In this document: in pieces, positions 6,260 through 13,693 of the stretch | Layout of the letters: every line of letters begins with the position of its first letter | How positions within the stretch are numbered: the stretch's first letter is position 1 | Origin: Legionella genomosp. 1 | GTDB taxonomy: Bacteria; Pseudomonadota; Gammaproteobacteria; Legionellales; Legionellaceae | Reading direction: 5' to 3' | DNA: 16,193 bases | NCBI GenBank assembly: GCA_945865355.1 | Contig: CAMBDN010000031.1 | Coordinates: 1-16,193, forward strand | The notes under the pieces: model-generated | Database searches by the model: none | Told to the model about the DNA's origin: nothing | Seen by the model: the letters and a program-made list of their open reading frames with translations, nothing else | Program-made: the position numbers and the translations under genes

Positions 6260-6436
6260 TTACTCTATTTCCATCATTTCAAAGTCTTCTTTGGCGGCGC
6301 CGCAATCAGGGCAAAACCAATTCTCAGGTACTTCGTCCCATATTGTTCCTGCTGCAATGCCTTCTTCGGGCCAGCCTTCAGCTTCGTCATAAATAAAACC
6401 ACATATGACACAAATGTATTTCTTATATGCATGCAT
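6260..6436 (-). CDS. Rubredoxin
   Basis: A 58-residue iron-sulphur electron carrier. The two iron-binding knuckles are clear: YICVICG (Cys9 and Cys12) and WFCPDCG (Cys42 and Cys45), four cysteines that hold one iron. Between them lie the family residues GFIYDEAEGWPEEGIAAGT and WDEVPENW. Rubredoxins pass single electrons in the cytoplasm, for instance to alkane hydroxylases or to oxygen-detoxifying enzymes; the partner is not evident here. The gene is too short for usual ORF cut-offs but its motifs leave little doubt. Its ATG follows GGGCGA at a modest distance. In pseudomonads and relatives, as I recall, a rubredoxin gene lies beside thiD, thiE and hemL; here hemL is next but divergent, and thiD and thiE are absent from between them. 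Confidence 0.95.
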   Translation of the reverse strand: MHAYKKYICVICGFIYDEAEGWPEEGIAAGTIWDEVPENWFCPDCGAAKEDFEMMEIE

Positions 6437-6464
6437 TGTTATCGCCCAGTGTTAAAAACAGGGT

Positions 6465-6493
6465 AATTTAGCTACTGTTTGTGCTGTTGTAAA
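6465..6493 (-). promoter_or_regulatory. Promoter of the rubredoxin gene
   Basis: The minus strand reads TTTACA (plus 6488-6493, 5 of 6 matches) and TAAATT (plus 6465-6470, 4 of 6) with a 17-base spacer, placing the start of transcription about 20 bases before the ATG. Confidence 0.45.
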
Positions 6494-6539
6494 GTAAATA
6501 TGCGAGGACAAGCTTTCTATAAATTGAAAAACGTACATT

Positions 6540-6596
6540 TTTTGTGGTTTTGAACGACAGCATGTGGTCGAATAACCCGGTAATTGAACCACAAAA
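6540..6596. repeat. 10-bp inverted repeat in the rubredoxin-hemL spacer
   Basis: TTTTGTGGTT (6540-6549) and its exact complement AACCACAAAA (6587-6596) enclose 37 bases. This is the main structure in the 428-base gap 6437-6864, which otherwise holds the two promoter candidates and a possible 28-codon frame at 6609-6695. It could be a regulator site, a hairpin or the ends of a very small decayed element; no T-run follows, so it is a poor terminator. Confidence 0.4.
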
Positions 6597-6608
6597 GGAC
6601 AAATTTTT

Positions 6609-6695
6609 GTGACGTTTATGGTTGGCACAACATCGGTTGTATTTTTGGAGCAGCTTTGGGTGGTGCCGCCTTTTTTGCTAAATAGGATAAGTTAA
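6609..6695 (+). CDS. Possible 28-residue hydrophobic peptide (weak candidate)
   Basis: A GTG at 6609 is preceded by AAAGGA (6594-6599) at nine bases and opens a 28-codon frame ending at TAA 6693-6695. The peptide is hydrophobic (VVFLEQLWVVPPFLLNRIS). There is no homology I can name, and such frames arise by chance. It directly follows the right arm of the 10-bp inverted repeat. Another frame through the same bases gives a glycine/alanine-rich stretch GAALGGAAFF, so even if translated the frame is unsure. Confidence 0.15.
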   Translation: MTFMVGTTSVVFLEQLWVVPPFLLNRIS

Positions 6696-6804
6696 TACCT
6701 CAGATGACGCTTATAAAACAGCGTTGGTTCAAGACTTATCCCGCATTCACGCACAATCGGTGCTTTAATTCTGTAACAGCTGATGATAAACGGCTGCAAG
6801 TTTC

Positions 6805-6833
6805 TTGCTAATGATAAATGGGCTCTGTAAAAT
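6805..6833 (+). promoter_or_regulatory. Promoter of the hemL operon
   Basis: TTGCTA (6805-6810, 4 of 6 matches) and TAAAAT (6828-6833, 5 of 6) are spaced by 17 bases. Transcription would start near 6840, about 25 bases before the ATG at 6865. This makes the in-frame upstream TTG at 6805 very unlikely as the translation start. Confidence 0.55.
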
Positions 6834-6864
6834 CCTTCGTAAATCAAGTAAGAGCTGGACTGAA

Positions 6865-8148
6865 ATGAGTTACTCACAACAACTATTTGAACAAGCGCAA
6901 GCCGTAATTCCTGGGGGCGTCAACTCGCCCGTCCGTGCCTTTAAAGGTGTCGGTGGTGAACCGGTGTTTTTTAAACAGGGATGCGGGGCTTACCTCGTTG
7001 ATGTAGATGATAAACGATACGTCGATTATGTGGGTTCGTGGGGACCACTGGTACTTGGTCACTGTCATCCGAATGTTATAGCGGCGGTTACAACTGCTTT
7101 ACAGCAAGGCATGAGTTTTGGCGCGCCTACTGAGCTTGAGGTTAAATTAGCAAAAAAAATAATTTCATTAATGCCCTCAATAGAAAAAATTCGGATGGTT
7201 AACTCAGGCACTGAAGCAACCATGACCGCTATTCGCTTGGCGCGAGGTTTTACAGGTCGCAATAAAATCATTAAATATAATGGCTGCTACCATGGTCATA
7301 GCGATGGCTTATTGGTAAAAGCAGGATCTGGACTATTAACCTTGGGGATCCCTTCTACTCCAGGAATTCCTTCAAGCATTACTGAGCACACGCTGACGGC
7401 TGATTTTAATAGTTTAGAGCAGACTGCGCGTCTATTTGAACAATTTAGTACGGATATTGCTGCTGTTATTGTTGAGCCCGTGGCTGGGAACATGGGGTTT
7501 GTCATGCCAAGTCATGAATTTCTCCAAGGCTTGCGTGAACTTTGTGATTCTTATCAAGCCGTTTTAATATTTGATGAAGTCATGACGGGTTTTCGGGTCG
7601 CTTTAGGTGGCGCTCAAGCGGTTTATGGTGTTAAACCCGACTTAACAACCTTAGGTAAAGTGATTGGTGGTGGCATGCCTGTAGGTGCACTGGGTGGCAG
7701 GGCCGAGATCATGTCTTGTTTAGCTCCTGAAGGTCCTGTCTATCAAGCGGGGACGTTATCAGGTAATCCACTTGCAATGGCGGCAGGTCTTGCAACTCTT
7801 ACTGAAGTTGAAAAACCCGGGTTTTATCAGCATCTCTCAGACACCTCCGAAGCATTGATTACCGCTTTATCTGAGGTAGCTGATTCCTTGCAGGTGCCAT
7901 TTTGTGGCGCATCGTTGGGAGGCATGTTTGGTTTTTGCTTTAATGATAAACATCAAGTTATGAATTATGCGGATGTGGCGGCTTCTGATGAGGCATTATT
8001 TAAACGTTTTTATCATGGGATGCTGCAGAAAGGTATTTATTTTGCTCCTTCAATGTATGAAGCGGGATTTGTTTCAAGTGCGCACCAGAAAGAAGAGATA
8101 CAAATAACGCAAGCCGCAGCTGAAACTGTCCTTGCTGCTCTTTTGTAA
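6865..8148 (+). CDS. hemL: Glutamate-1-semialdehyde 2,1-aminomutase
   Basis: HemL is a cytoplasmic PLP enzyme that converts glutamate-1-semialdehyde into 5-aminolevulinate, the last step of the C5 route that begins tetrapyrrole synthesis. The 427-residue protein begins with LFEQAQAVIPGGVNSPVRAF (7-26) as in other HemL. NSGTEAT (113-119) is the phosphate-binding segment, IFDEVMTGFR (235-244) holds the PLP-pyridine aspartate, and Lys265 in TTLGKVIGGG is the Schiff-base lysine at the same position as in E. coli. The frame is open to a TTG at 6805, but the ATG at 6865 follows GGAC at a suitable distance, gives the usual length, and lies downstream of the promoter. The next gene begins two bases after the stop. 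Confidence 0.97.
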   Translation: MSYSQQLFEQAQAVIPGGVNSPVRAFKGVGGEPVFFKQGCGAYLVDVDDKRYVDYVGSWGPLVLGHCHPNVIAAVTTALQQGMSFGAPTELEVKLAKKIISLMPSIEKIRMVNSGTEATMTAIRLARGFTGRNKIIKYNGCYHGHSDGLLVKAGSGLLTLGIPSTPGIPSSITEHTLTADFNSLEQTARLFEQFSTDIAAVIVEPVAGNMGFVMPSHEFLQGLRELCDSYQAVLIFDEVMTGFRVALGGAQAVYGVKPDLTTLGKVIGGGMPVGALGGRAEIMSCLAPEGPVYQAGTLSGNPLAMAAGLATLTEVEKPGFYQHLSDTSEALITALSEVADSLQVPFCGASLGGMFGFCFNDKHQVMNYADVAASDEALFKRFYHGMLQKGIYFAPSMYEAGFVSSAHQKEEIQITQAAAETVLAALL

Positions 8149-8150
8149 AA

Positions 8151-8891
8151 ATGCGGCTAATTACACTTAACATTTGGGGCGGACACGTACACAAACCATT
8201 GTTGGCATTTATCAAAGCCTATCAAGATGTTGAAATTTTTTGTTTTCAAGAAGTGTATCATCAGGCGCCCCATAAGATTTCCAATGAAGATAGACCGGTT
8301 AGTCTTAATATCTTTTCAGAGTTACAAGCGCTCTTACCTGAGCATCGTGGATTTTTTAGACCTGTTGTTAATAAAATTTATGGCATCGGTATTTTTGTAA
8401 AAAATCATGTTGAAGTATTGGGTGAGGGTGAAGTTGCCATTCATAATAATCCTAATTATTGTGGTAAAGGCCCAACCCACTCGAGAAACTTACAGTGGTT
8501 AGAGTGTCGAGTAAATCAGCATATATATTCGATTTTAAATGTGCATGGTTTATGGAATGGCTTGGGTAAAACGGATAGTCCTGAGCGAATTGCTCAATCT
8601 CAGCGAATCAAGGCGTTCATGGATACCATCAAATCGTCAAAAATTCTCTGTGGTGATTTTAATCTCAGACCTGATACTAAAAGCATGTATATGATTGAGC
8701 AAGGAATGAATAATCTCGTTAAAACACATGGGGTCGCGTCTACGCGGACCAGCTTGTATCAAAAAGATGAAAAATTTGCTGATTATGTCCTTACTTCCCC
8801 TGATATCGTCATTAATCAATTCCATGTATTACCCGATGAAATATCGGACCACGCTCCTTTATTGTTGGATTTTTCATCAGATGGATCATGA
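8151..8891 (+). CDS. Endonuclease/exonuclease/phosphatase-family hydrolase
   Basis: A 246-residue protein with all the marks of the metal-dependent EEP (DNase I/ExoIII-like) fold: LNIWGG (6-11, metal-side Asn7), FQEV (32-35, metal-binding Glu34), NVHGLW in the middle (catalytic His), GDFN (168-171, Asp169 and Asn171) and SDHAPL (232-237, Asp233 and His234). The substrate could be nucleic acid, a phosphoinositide or sphingolipid, or another phosphodiester; the family motifs do not decide this. There is no signal peptide. The ATG lies two bases after the hemL stop without a clear ribosome site, which suggests translational coupling, and the stop overlaps the mnmC start by four bases (ATGA). Being between hemL and mnmC gives no direct hint of substrate. 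Confidence 0.88.
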   Translation: MRLITLNIWGGHVHKPLLAFIKAYQDVEIFCFQEVYHQAPHKISNEDRPVSLNIFSELQALLPEHRGFFRPVVNKIYGIGIFVKNHVEVLGEGEVAIHNNPNYCGKGPTHSRNLQWLECRVNQHIYSILNVHGLWNGLGKTDSPERIAQSQRIKAFMDTIKSSKILCGDFNLRPDTKSMYMIEQGMNNLVKTHGVASTRTSLYQKDEKFADYVLTSPDIVINQFHVLPDEISDHAPLLLDFSSDGS

Positions 8892-10888
8892 GCCGTCCTT
8901 TTGAGCCCATACAAACGGCAGATATTACTTGGCAGGAGGGCCTGCCCCATTCAACGATTTTTGATGAAAGCTATTATTCCAAAGAAAACAGCATCAGCGA
9001 AGCCCGGCAAGTTTTTATTGAAGGGAATCAACTCATTCAGCGGTGGCAATTACTTGCGGCGGAGCCTAGCCCGCATTTTGTCATTGCTGAAACAGGATTT
9101 GCTGCTGGTTTGAATTTCCTTCTTTCTTGGTCGTTATGGCGTCAATATGCATCGCCATCATCAAGGTTGCATTTTATTTCATGTGAGAAATATCCATTAA
9201 ATCGAGACGATTTATTGCGCTGCTTAGCTTTATGGCCTGAGTTTCAGGAGCTTGCAGAGAAATTACTTGATAATTATCCAATCTTAACCCCCGGATTTCA
9301 TCTGCTGCAATTTGATGAGGGGCGGGTCAATTTGACCTTGATGTTGGGCGATGTGCTGAGCTGCTATCGAGAGCTGTTGGTGTGTGGTGATCCCATTATT
9401 GAAAAGGAGCTACGTGAGTCTCACGTCGATGCTTGGTTTATGGATGGTTTTTCGCCTTTAAAAAATCCACAAATGTGGAGTGAGCAATTATTTACTACCA
9501 TCGCAATGCTCTCTAAAAAAAACACTACACTCGCGACGTACAACTTAGCAGACGGGGTTAAGCAGGGGTTATCTGCGTCGGGATTTAATATTAGTGAACA
9601 GCAAAAGCAAGCGATGATGGTTGCTGAATTTGAACCGGTACCTGTGGGTCGTACCATTCGATCTACCCCTTGGCATGTGCCAACGCCTAAGCGGGTTACT
9701 TGCAAACGTGCCTTAGTGCTGGGTGCGGGGCTTGCAGGTTGTTATACGGCTTATGCTTTGGCAAGACGCGGCTGGGTGGTTACATTAATCGATGCCAATG
9801 CGTCTGCTGGACGTGGCGCTTCAGGAAATCGGCATGCAATTTTATATCCTAAGTTGTCGTCTTTTTACTCGCCTTTAAACGGATTTATGCTGAGCTCCTA
9901 TTTATACGCTATTCGTATTTATCATGATTTGTTGAATAAATGGCCGATTGGCAACTTATCAGGCATATTGCAGTTGGCTTACAATCAGAAAGAGCGGTTA
10001 ATTCAAGATAATTTACAGCAGTGGCTAGCTCACTATCCGGAGTTGGGTACATTGGTTAACGCAGAGCACGCTTCTACGATAGCAGGTATACCCTTAGATG
10101 CTGGTGGATTATTTATGCCTTATTCTGGTTGGATTGATTCCCCAGCACTTTGTCAGCGATTGATCAAAATGGAAGGCATTCAGTGGGAGGGAGAGACTCA
10201 TGTAACTTCTATCGTTAATGATGGACGTTTGTGGCATGTCAATGAACATCAGGCAGAGGTTCTAGTCATAGCCAATGGTTATCGCGCGAACGAGTTTGAC
10301 CAAACGGCTCATTTGCCGTTGAAGTCCATCCACGGACAAATGACTTCAATCATGAGTAATAAGAGTAGCTCCGCGTTGAAATTACCTTTATGCGCTCAAG
10401 GTCATCTTATCCCAGCAGTTGATGGAATTCATGACTTAGGTGCAACATATAATTCAGGTAGGGTAGTTAATGCATGCCACGTGGTAGATGATGTGCTAAA
10501 TATTGAAAAACTAAATGCCTTATCAACAGCTATCGAATGGCCTGATACCGTAGTTGGCCATTGGTCGGGTGTACGAGCTGCAGCGCCTGATTATTTGCCC
10601 TTGGTAGGGCGGGTCGCTCAGGCTGAGCTGTTTAAACAGCAATTTGCAGGCCTCATCAGTAATTCTAAGCGTTGGATCCCTCTACCCGGCTTGTTTTATG
10701 ATGGATTATTTATTTGTACCGGTTTTGGATCGCGTGGATTAACCACGATTCCGTTGAGTGCAGAGTGGTTAGCGGCAACAATAAACAACGAGCCTTCTTC
10801 TTTATCGCGAGCGATGGTGCAATCCATATCACCAGCACGATTCCTAAGGCGAAGCCTCATTCGACCGACAACATTGCCCTCATCATAA
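8888..10888 (+). CDS. mnmC: Bifunctional tRNA wobble-uridine modification protein MnmC
   Basis: MnmC completes mnm5s2U at position 34 of several tRNAs: the FAD domain removes the carboxymethyl group from cmnm5s2U, and the methyltransferase domain then methylates the amine with SAM. The 666-residue length matches the E. coli protein closely. The N-terminal domain (about 1-245) has FVIAETGFAAGLNFL and the DAWFMDGFSP catalytic segment (181-190). The C-terminal domain has the dinucleotide-binding GAGLAG (279-284), followed by GRGASGNRHAILYPKLS, and ends with CTGFGSRGLTTIPLSAEWLA, the closing FAD strand and helix. Both halves appear intact. It is the last gene of the apparent hemL operon; the ATG overlaps the previous stop. 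Confidence 0.97.
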   Translation: MSRPFEPIQTADITWQEGLPHSTIFDESYYSKENSISEARQVFIEGNQLIQRWQLLAAEPSPHFVIAETGFAAGLNFLLSWSLWRQYASPSSRLHFISCEKYPLNRDDLLRCLALWPEFQELAEKLLDNYPILTPGFHLLQFDEGRVNLTLMLGDVLSCYRELLVCGDPIIEKELRESHVDAWFMDGFSPLKNPQMWSEQLFTTIAMLSKKNTTLATYNLADGVKQGLSASGFNISEQQKQAMMVAEFEPVPVGRTIRSTPWHVPTPKRVTCKRALVLGAGLAGCYTAYALARRGWVVTLIDANASAGRGASGNRHAILYPKLSSFYSPLNGFMLSSYLYAIRIYHDLLNKWPIGNLSGILQLAYNQKERLIQDNLQQWLAHYPELGTLVNAEHASTIAGIPLDAGGLFMPYSGWIDSPALCQRLIKMEGIQWEGETHVTSIVNDGRLWHVNEHQAEVLVIANGYRANEFDQTAHLPLKSIHGQMTSIMSNKSSSALKLPLCAQGHLIPAVDGIHDLGATYNSGRVVNACHVVDDVLNIEKLNALSTAIEWPDTVVGHWSGVRAAAPDYLPLVGRVAQAELFKQQFAGLISNSKRWIPLPGLFYDGLFICTGFGSRGLTTIPLSAEWLAATINNEPSSLSRAMVQSISPARFLRRSLIRPTTLPSS

Positions 10889-10899
10889 AAGGGCTATCA

Positions 10900-11058
10900 T
10901 TATTTCAGTAAAATTGTTTCAAGCATAGAAGAATATGAAGATTGCGATTCCCAATAGTTCATCATCTGGACTTTAGCCATTTTCCAAAATGAGACAATCC
11001 AGACCTCCCCGTGAATTCCATCCAAGCAGTAATAATTAGAAATCTCATGTGAGCCCAC
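10900..11058 (-). pseudogene. Possible gene remnant or small ORF (52 codons)
   Basis: An open minus-strand frame runs from GTG 11058 to TAA 10900-10902. The peptide (HEISNYYCLDGIHGEVWIVS, then FWKMAKVQMMNYWES) is unusually rich in Trp, Tyr and Met for a random frame in this sequence and reads like the C-terminal part of a folded protein. A TGA lies three codons upstream of the GTG and no good ribosome site is present, so a truncated relic is more likely than an intact gene. I cannot name a family. The rest of 10889-11166 holds the promoter region of the next gene. A chance frame remains possible. Confidence 0.3.
10965..11003. repeat. Interrupted palindrome downstream of mnmC
   Basis: TCTGGA (10965-10970) pairs with TCCAGA (10998-11003), and inside it CATTTT (10978-10983) pairs with AAAATG (10986-10991) around CC. 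The two stems are separated by internal loops of seven and six bases. It may be a weak transcript-end structure for mnmC or simply part of the possible gene remnant that spans it. Confidence 0.35.
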
Positions 11059-11123
11059 CTGATTATATCAAGACCTAACGCATGGCGAAAAACCAATAAA
11101 AAAACACATTGTATATTTTCCGC

Positions 11124-11129
11124 TATAAT
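11124..11129 (+). promoter_or_regulatory. -10 box of the effector-like gene
   Basis: A perfect TATAAT lies 38 bases before the ATG at 11167. The hexamer 17 bases upstream (AAAACA) is a weak -35, so the promoter may depend on an activator. I looked for a PmrA-like direct repeat and saw none that is convincing. Confidence 0.4.
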
Positions 11130-11166
11130 TATTACATTCAATCAAATAAAATGTAGAGAATGAATC

Positions 11167-13455
11167 ATGCGAATTCCATTGACTGAACCAACAGCATCAA
11201 GGTATATCACTATCAACGAAGAAACCAATCAGGTTCATCTGATTGTGCCTGTTGTCGGTGGAAATGAAATCAGTACCGATAATACGTGTCAAGCAACCGT
11301 GGCATTAAGAGACTTTTTTGATGGTGGCGCACTTCATGAATTAACTGCTTATAAAGAGGCACTGGCATTCGATATCGAATTACTTGAAGTAGGCAAACAA
11401 GAGCGGGTAGCTAAGGAAGCGCGACTGGCTCAGATAGAGGCCTATATTTTGGCGGTTTCAGCGATGCGGCAGAATTATGGTGACGCGATGAATGCACTCA
11501 TAACAAGGCCTTCTAATTTATATGGCATCCAATTAAGACCACGTAACCAAGATAGCTACTCGAGGGTCGTTAACCCTGCATTTAATATTAACCGCCGTAA
11601 TGATGCTGGAGGTAGTCCATTATCAGCTTTGTATAATGCCATGCATAGGACGTTTCCGACCACAAAGATAACCGTGCAGGACCCACGAACCCGTTTAACC
11701 GAGGCCGTATTAGCTCATTTACCCGCATCGCCCATCTTTACTGACATCCAGCGGGTGTTAACCGAACAATGCCTTCAATTGTTTGGTGTAAACGTTGATT
11801 TTACACAACAGACTGATAGTACGCCTTGCAATCAAACAGTCATCGATGAAGTAATGGCGTTTGACGAAGATTCACCCGCAACACCAAAGGAGTATGTTGA
11901 GGCGTTATTAGACGCTTGTGCCAGAGATCTGTGGGAGAATATGCCAACCCCACCTTTTTATAGTATTCCAGATTCGACAGCTGAAGCTATACGAACAGAA
12001 CGCTTATCGATTCTTACGCAATTTTTCTTAAGCATCGTTAATATCTACTGCAAAGCTCGCGGCATTAGTACTCACAATTTTGGAACCATACTGGATGCGT
12101 CGGAGGCTTTAAGCAATGACTTGGTCAGCGTTGTTGCTAGCGCATTAAGTGCGAAGGATGATGTAGAGAGACAAGTTTGCACTTTTTGTAATGAGCATGC
12201 ACTTGACTTCGGACTATCTCGCCCCCTAAGTGCCGATGATGTGACTGCAATAATACAAAAATTTGCACGAACCTATCGAACGGTCACGGCTACCAACGAA
12301 AATCCCCACATGGATGATTTTATGATATTGGACTGTGATGCTACCGGTGAAACCGCTAAATTTGTGACCCATCAAGGCTCTATTTGCACGAATTTTGCGG
12401 AAATCGTTGATGCGGCTTTACCGAACCAAGATTACTTTTCCCTTGTTCGTGCAGATTTTGCAGGTCATCCTGCAGAGATGCCACACAAGAATGAATGGGT
12501 TGCGGGCACTATAGACATAGAACCTGAAGCCCTGTTGGAAAGAATAACGGATGAGCAATTTGAAAAATTACCCGAGACGGTCAAAGTAGCGTGCCGCGCA
12601 CATCTAATATTTCAAAAGCGTCAATTTTTACCTGGTGTAGCAAAAGGGCGTCAAGATGAGATCGATGCCTTATTAACGGCTTCACCTGCCAATAAGCAAG
12701 ACTTACTCAGAACGCCTGGTGTTTTCACCGATTACTCCGGCCGCACTTTCAATTGCACTGCCTATGAATATGCTTATTGGGCCAAGGATACGCAGATGTG
12801 CAGAATGCTAGAGCGCCATATGGATGATGAGACGAAGGCGCAAGTGTTAGCACGCATTGATGAAATAGAGCGTATCGATGCAGCGACAGATCAACCAGTA
12901 GGACTTGGCTATAGCCAAAGAGACACAGAACACCGTAGTGCTCATTTTGACTTGTCACGGCTTATATCTGCATTGCAGCGATATGTTGACGGTTCTGATA
13001 ACTGGTACGGCACAAAGAACTGGGCTGCGATAAAAGCGGCTTGGATGGAAGTCGGCATTGCGCAGCGTGATTTGCCGGTTCATGTGGTGAATGAATATTG
13101 CCGCCCGGACCGGTCATTTAACCCCAGACCTGCGTTTAATGAGGCGAACTTGCCGAGAAGAGTAAGTTTTATTAATTATAGGACGTCTATGGACGCTGAG
13201 TTGTTTCCTTTGGCTATTTCTGATTCTTCAGGTCTTGGGATTGATTTTGCATTAACTCGTGGGGAGACGGCAGGGGTATGGGCGCACGAGCGCGGGGGGT
13301 GGTTGGAGGGCGTCATGGATGATTTGGCGGCCGTTAGTCACCTCAATGAAATAAGAACAGTCGATCTTGTGCGTTCTCGGGAGAACCTTCTGTCGACAGA
13401 ACCAGAACCAGGACCAGAACCAGGACCAGAACCAGGTCAAAGCATGGGTGTTTAA
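11167..13455 (+). CDS. Large protein of unknown function, candidate Dot/Icm-type secreted effector
   Basis: A 762-residue soluble protein with no signal peptide and no membrane segment. Residues about 55-100 form a long charged helix (coiled-coil potential). The middle (about 230-480) has no motif I recognise. The C-terminal half is the most distinctive: TDYSGRTF (521-528), then AYEYAYWAKDTQMCRML, VGIAQRDLPVHVVNEYCRPD (ending at about 648) and GLGIDFALTRGE near 690. From memory, segments of this wording recur in several uncharacterised Legionella proteins considered Dot/Icm substrates; this was not checked. The tail is acidic and ends with three PEPG repeats and QSMGV. Glutamate-rich C-termini are common in Dot/Icm substrates. 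It stands alone between non-coding spacers, with its own -10 box and only a weak ribosome site (AGAGAATGA). No enzymatic activity can be assigned. Confidence 0.7.
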   Translation: MRIPLTEPTASRYITINEETNQVHLIVPVVGGNEISTDNTCQATVALRDFFDGGALHELTAYKEALAFDIELLEVGKQERVAKEARLAQIEAYILAVSAMRQNYGDAMNALITRPSNLYGIQLRPRNQDSYSRVVNPAFNINRRNDAGGSPLSALYNAMHRTFPTTKITVQDPRTRLTEAVLAHLPASPIFTDIQRVLTEQCLQLFGVNVDFTQQTDSTPCNQTVIDEVMAFDEDSPATPKEYVEALLDACARDLWENMPTPPFYSIPDSTAEAIRTERLSILTQFFLSIVNIYCKARGISTHNFGTILDASEALSNDLVSVVASALSAKDDVERQVCTFCNEHALDFGLSRPLSADDVTAIIQKFARTYRTVTATNENPHMDDFMILDCDATGETAKFVTHQGSICTNFAEIVDAALPNQDYFSLVRADFAGHPAEMPHKNEWVAGTIDIEPEALLERITDEQFEKLPETVKVACRAHLIFQKRQFLPGVAKGRQDEIDALLTASPANKQDLLRTPGVFTDYSGRTFNCTAYEYAYWAKDTQMCRMLERHMDDETKAQVLARIDEIERIDAATDQPVGLGYSQRDTEHRSAHFDLSRLISALQRYVDGSDNWYGTKNWAAIKAAWMEVGIAQRDLPVHVVNEYCRPDRSFNPRPAFNEANLPRRVSFINYRTSMDAELFPLAISDSSGLGIDFALTRGETAGVWAHERGGWLEGVMDDLAAVSHLNEIRTVDLVRSRENLLSTEPEPGPEPGPEPGQSMGV
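13401..13436 (+). repeat. Three perfect 12-bp tandem repeats coding for PEPG
   Basis: ACCAGAACCAGG is repeated three times without a mismatch (13401, 13413, 13425). In the reading frame it encodes Pro-Glu-Pro-Gly units in the last 20 residues of the effector-like protein. Perfect identity points to recent expansion or homogenisation by slippage. Confidence 0.9.
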
Positions 13456-13600
13456 TTTCGTGCTGAATTAGTCTTGCGTCGAAAGCGGTCGGGTCAATGT
13501 CCCAAAAAACCTCTAAAACCATTCTAACTTTAAAGCCGTGAAAACCTGCGAATTTTGCTGGTTAAAACACCCAGTGGTAAAAATGAGGCGGAGACATTTA

Positions 13601-13693
13601 GTCGGCGCAAGTCCGACCGGGGTAAAAGACCCAAGCCCCTTAGCTAGGGAGGCATTGTGGCGCAAGAGCAAGACGATGGAGCCCTCCGACAAT
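13601..13693. other. Cluster of hairpins in the spacer after the effector-like gene
   Basis: Within the 337-base gap 13456-13792, four stems follow one another: GTCGG/CCGAC (13601-13605 with 13613-13617), GGGT/ACCC (13620-13623 with 13629-13632), CCCT/AGGG (13637-13640 with 13646-13649) and ATTGT/ACAAT (13654-13658 with 13689-13693). The segment is visibly richer in G and C than its flanks, as structured RNAs in AT-rich genomes often are. No known riboswitch, tmRNA, RNase P, 6S or group II intron domain V signature was recognised. A minus-strand frame through 13513-13713 is open but lacks protein character. The element may be a structured RNA or one copy of an intergenic repeat family. The remainder of the gap shows nothing else firm. 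Confidence 0.45.

Noticed and set aside
6805..6864. Twenty extra N-terminal codons of hemL
   Set aside because: The TTG start coincides with the predicted -35 box, and family length and ribosome site support the ATG at 6865.
10876..10894. GCCCT/AGGGC hairpin across the mnmC stop as terminator
   Set aside because: Only five pairs with a nine-base loop and no T-run; too weak to list as a terminator.
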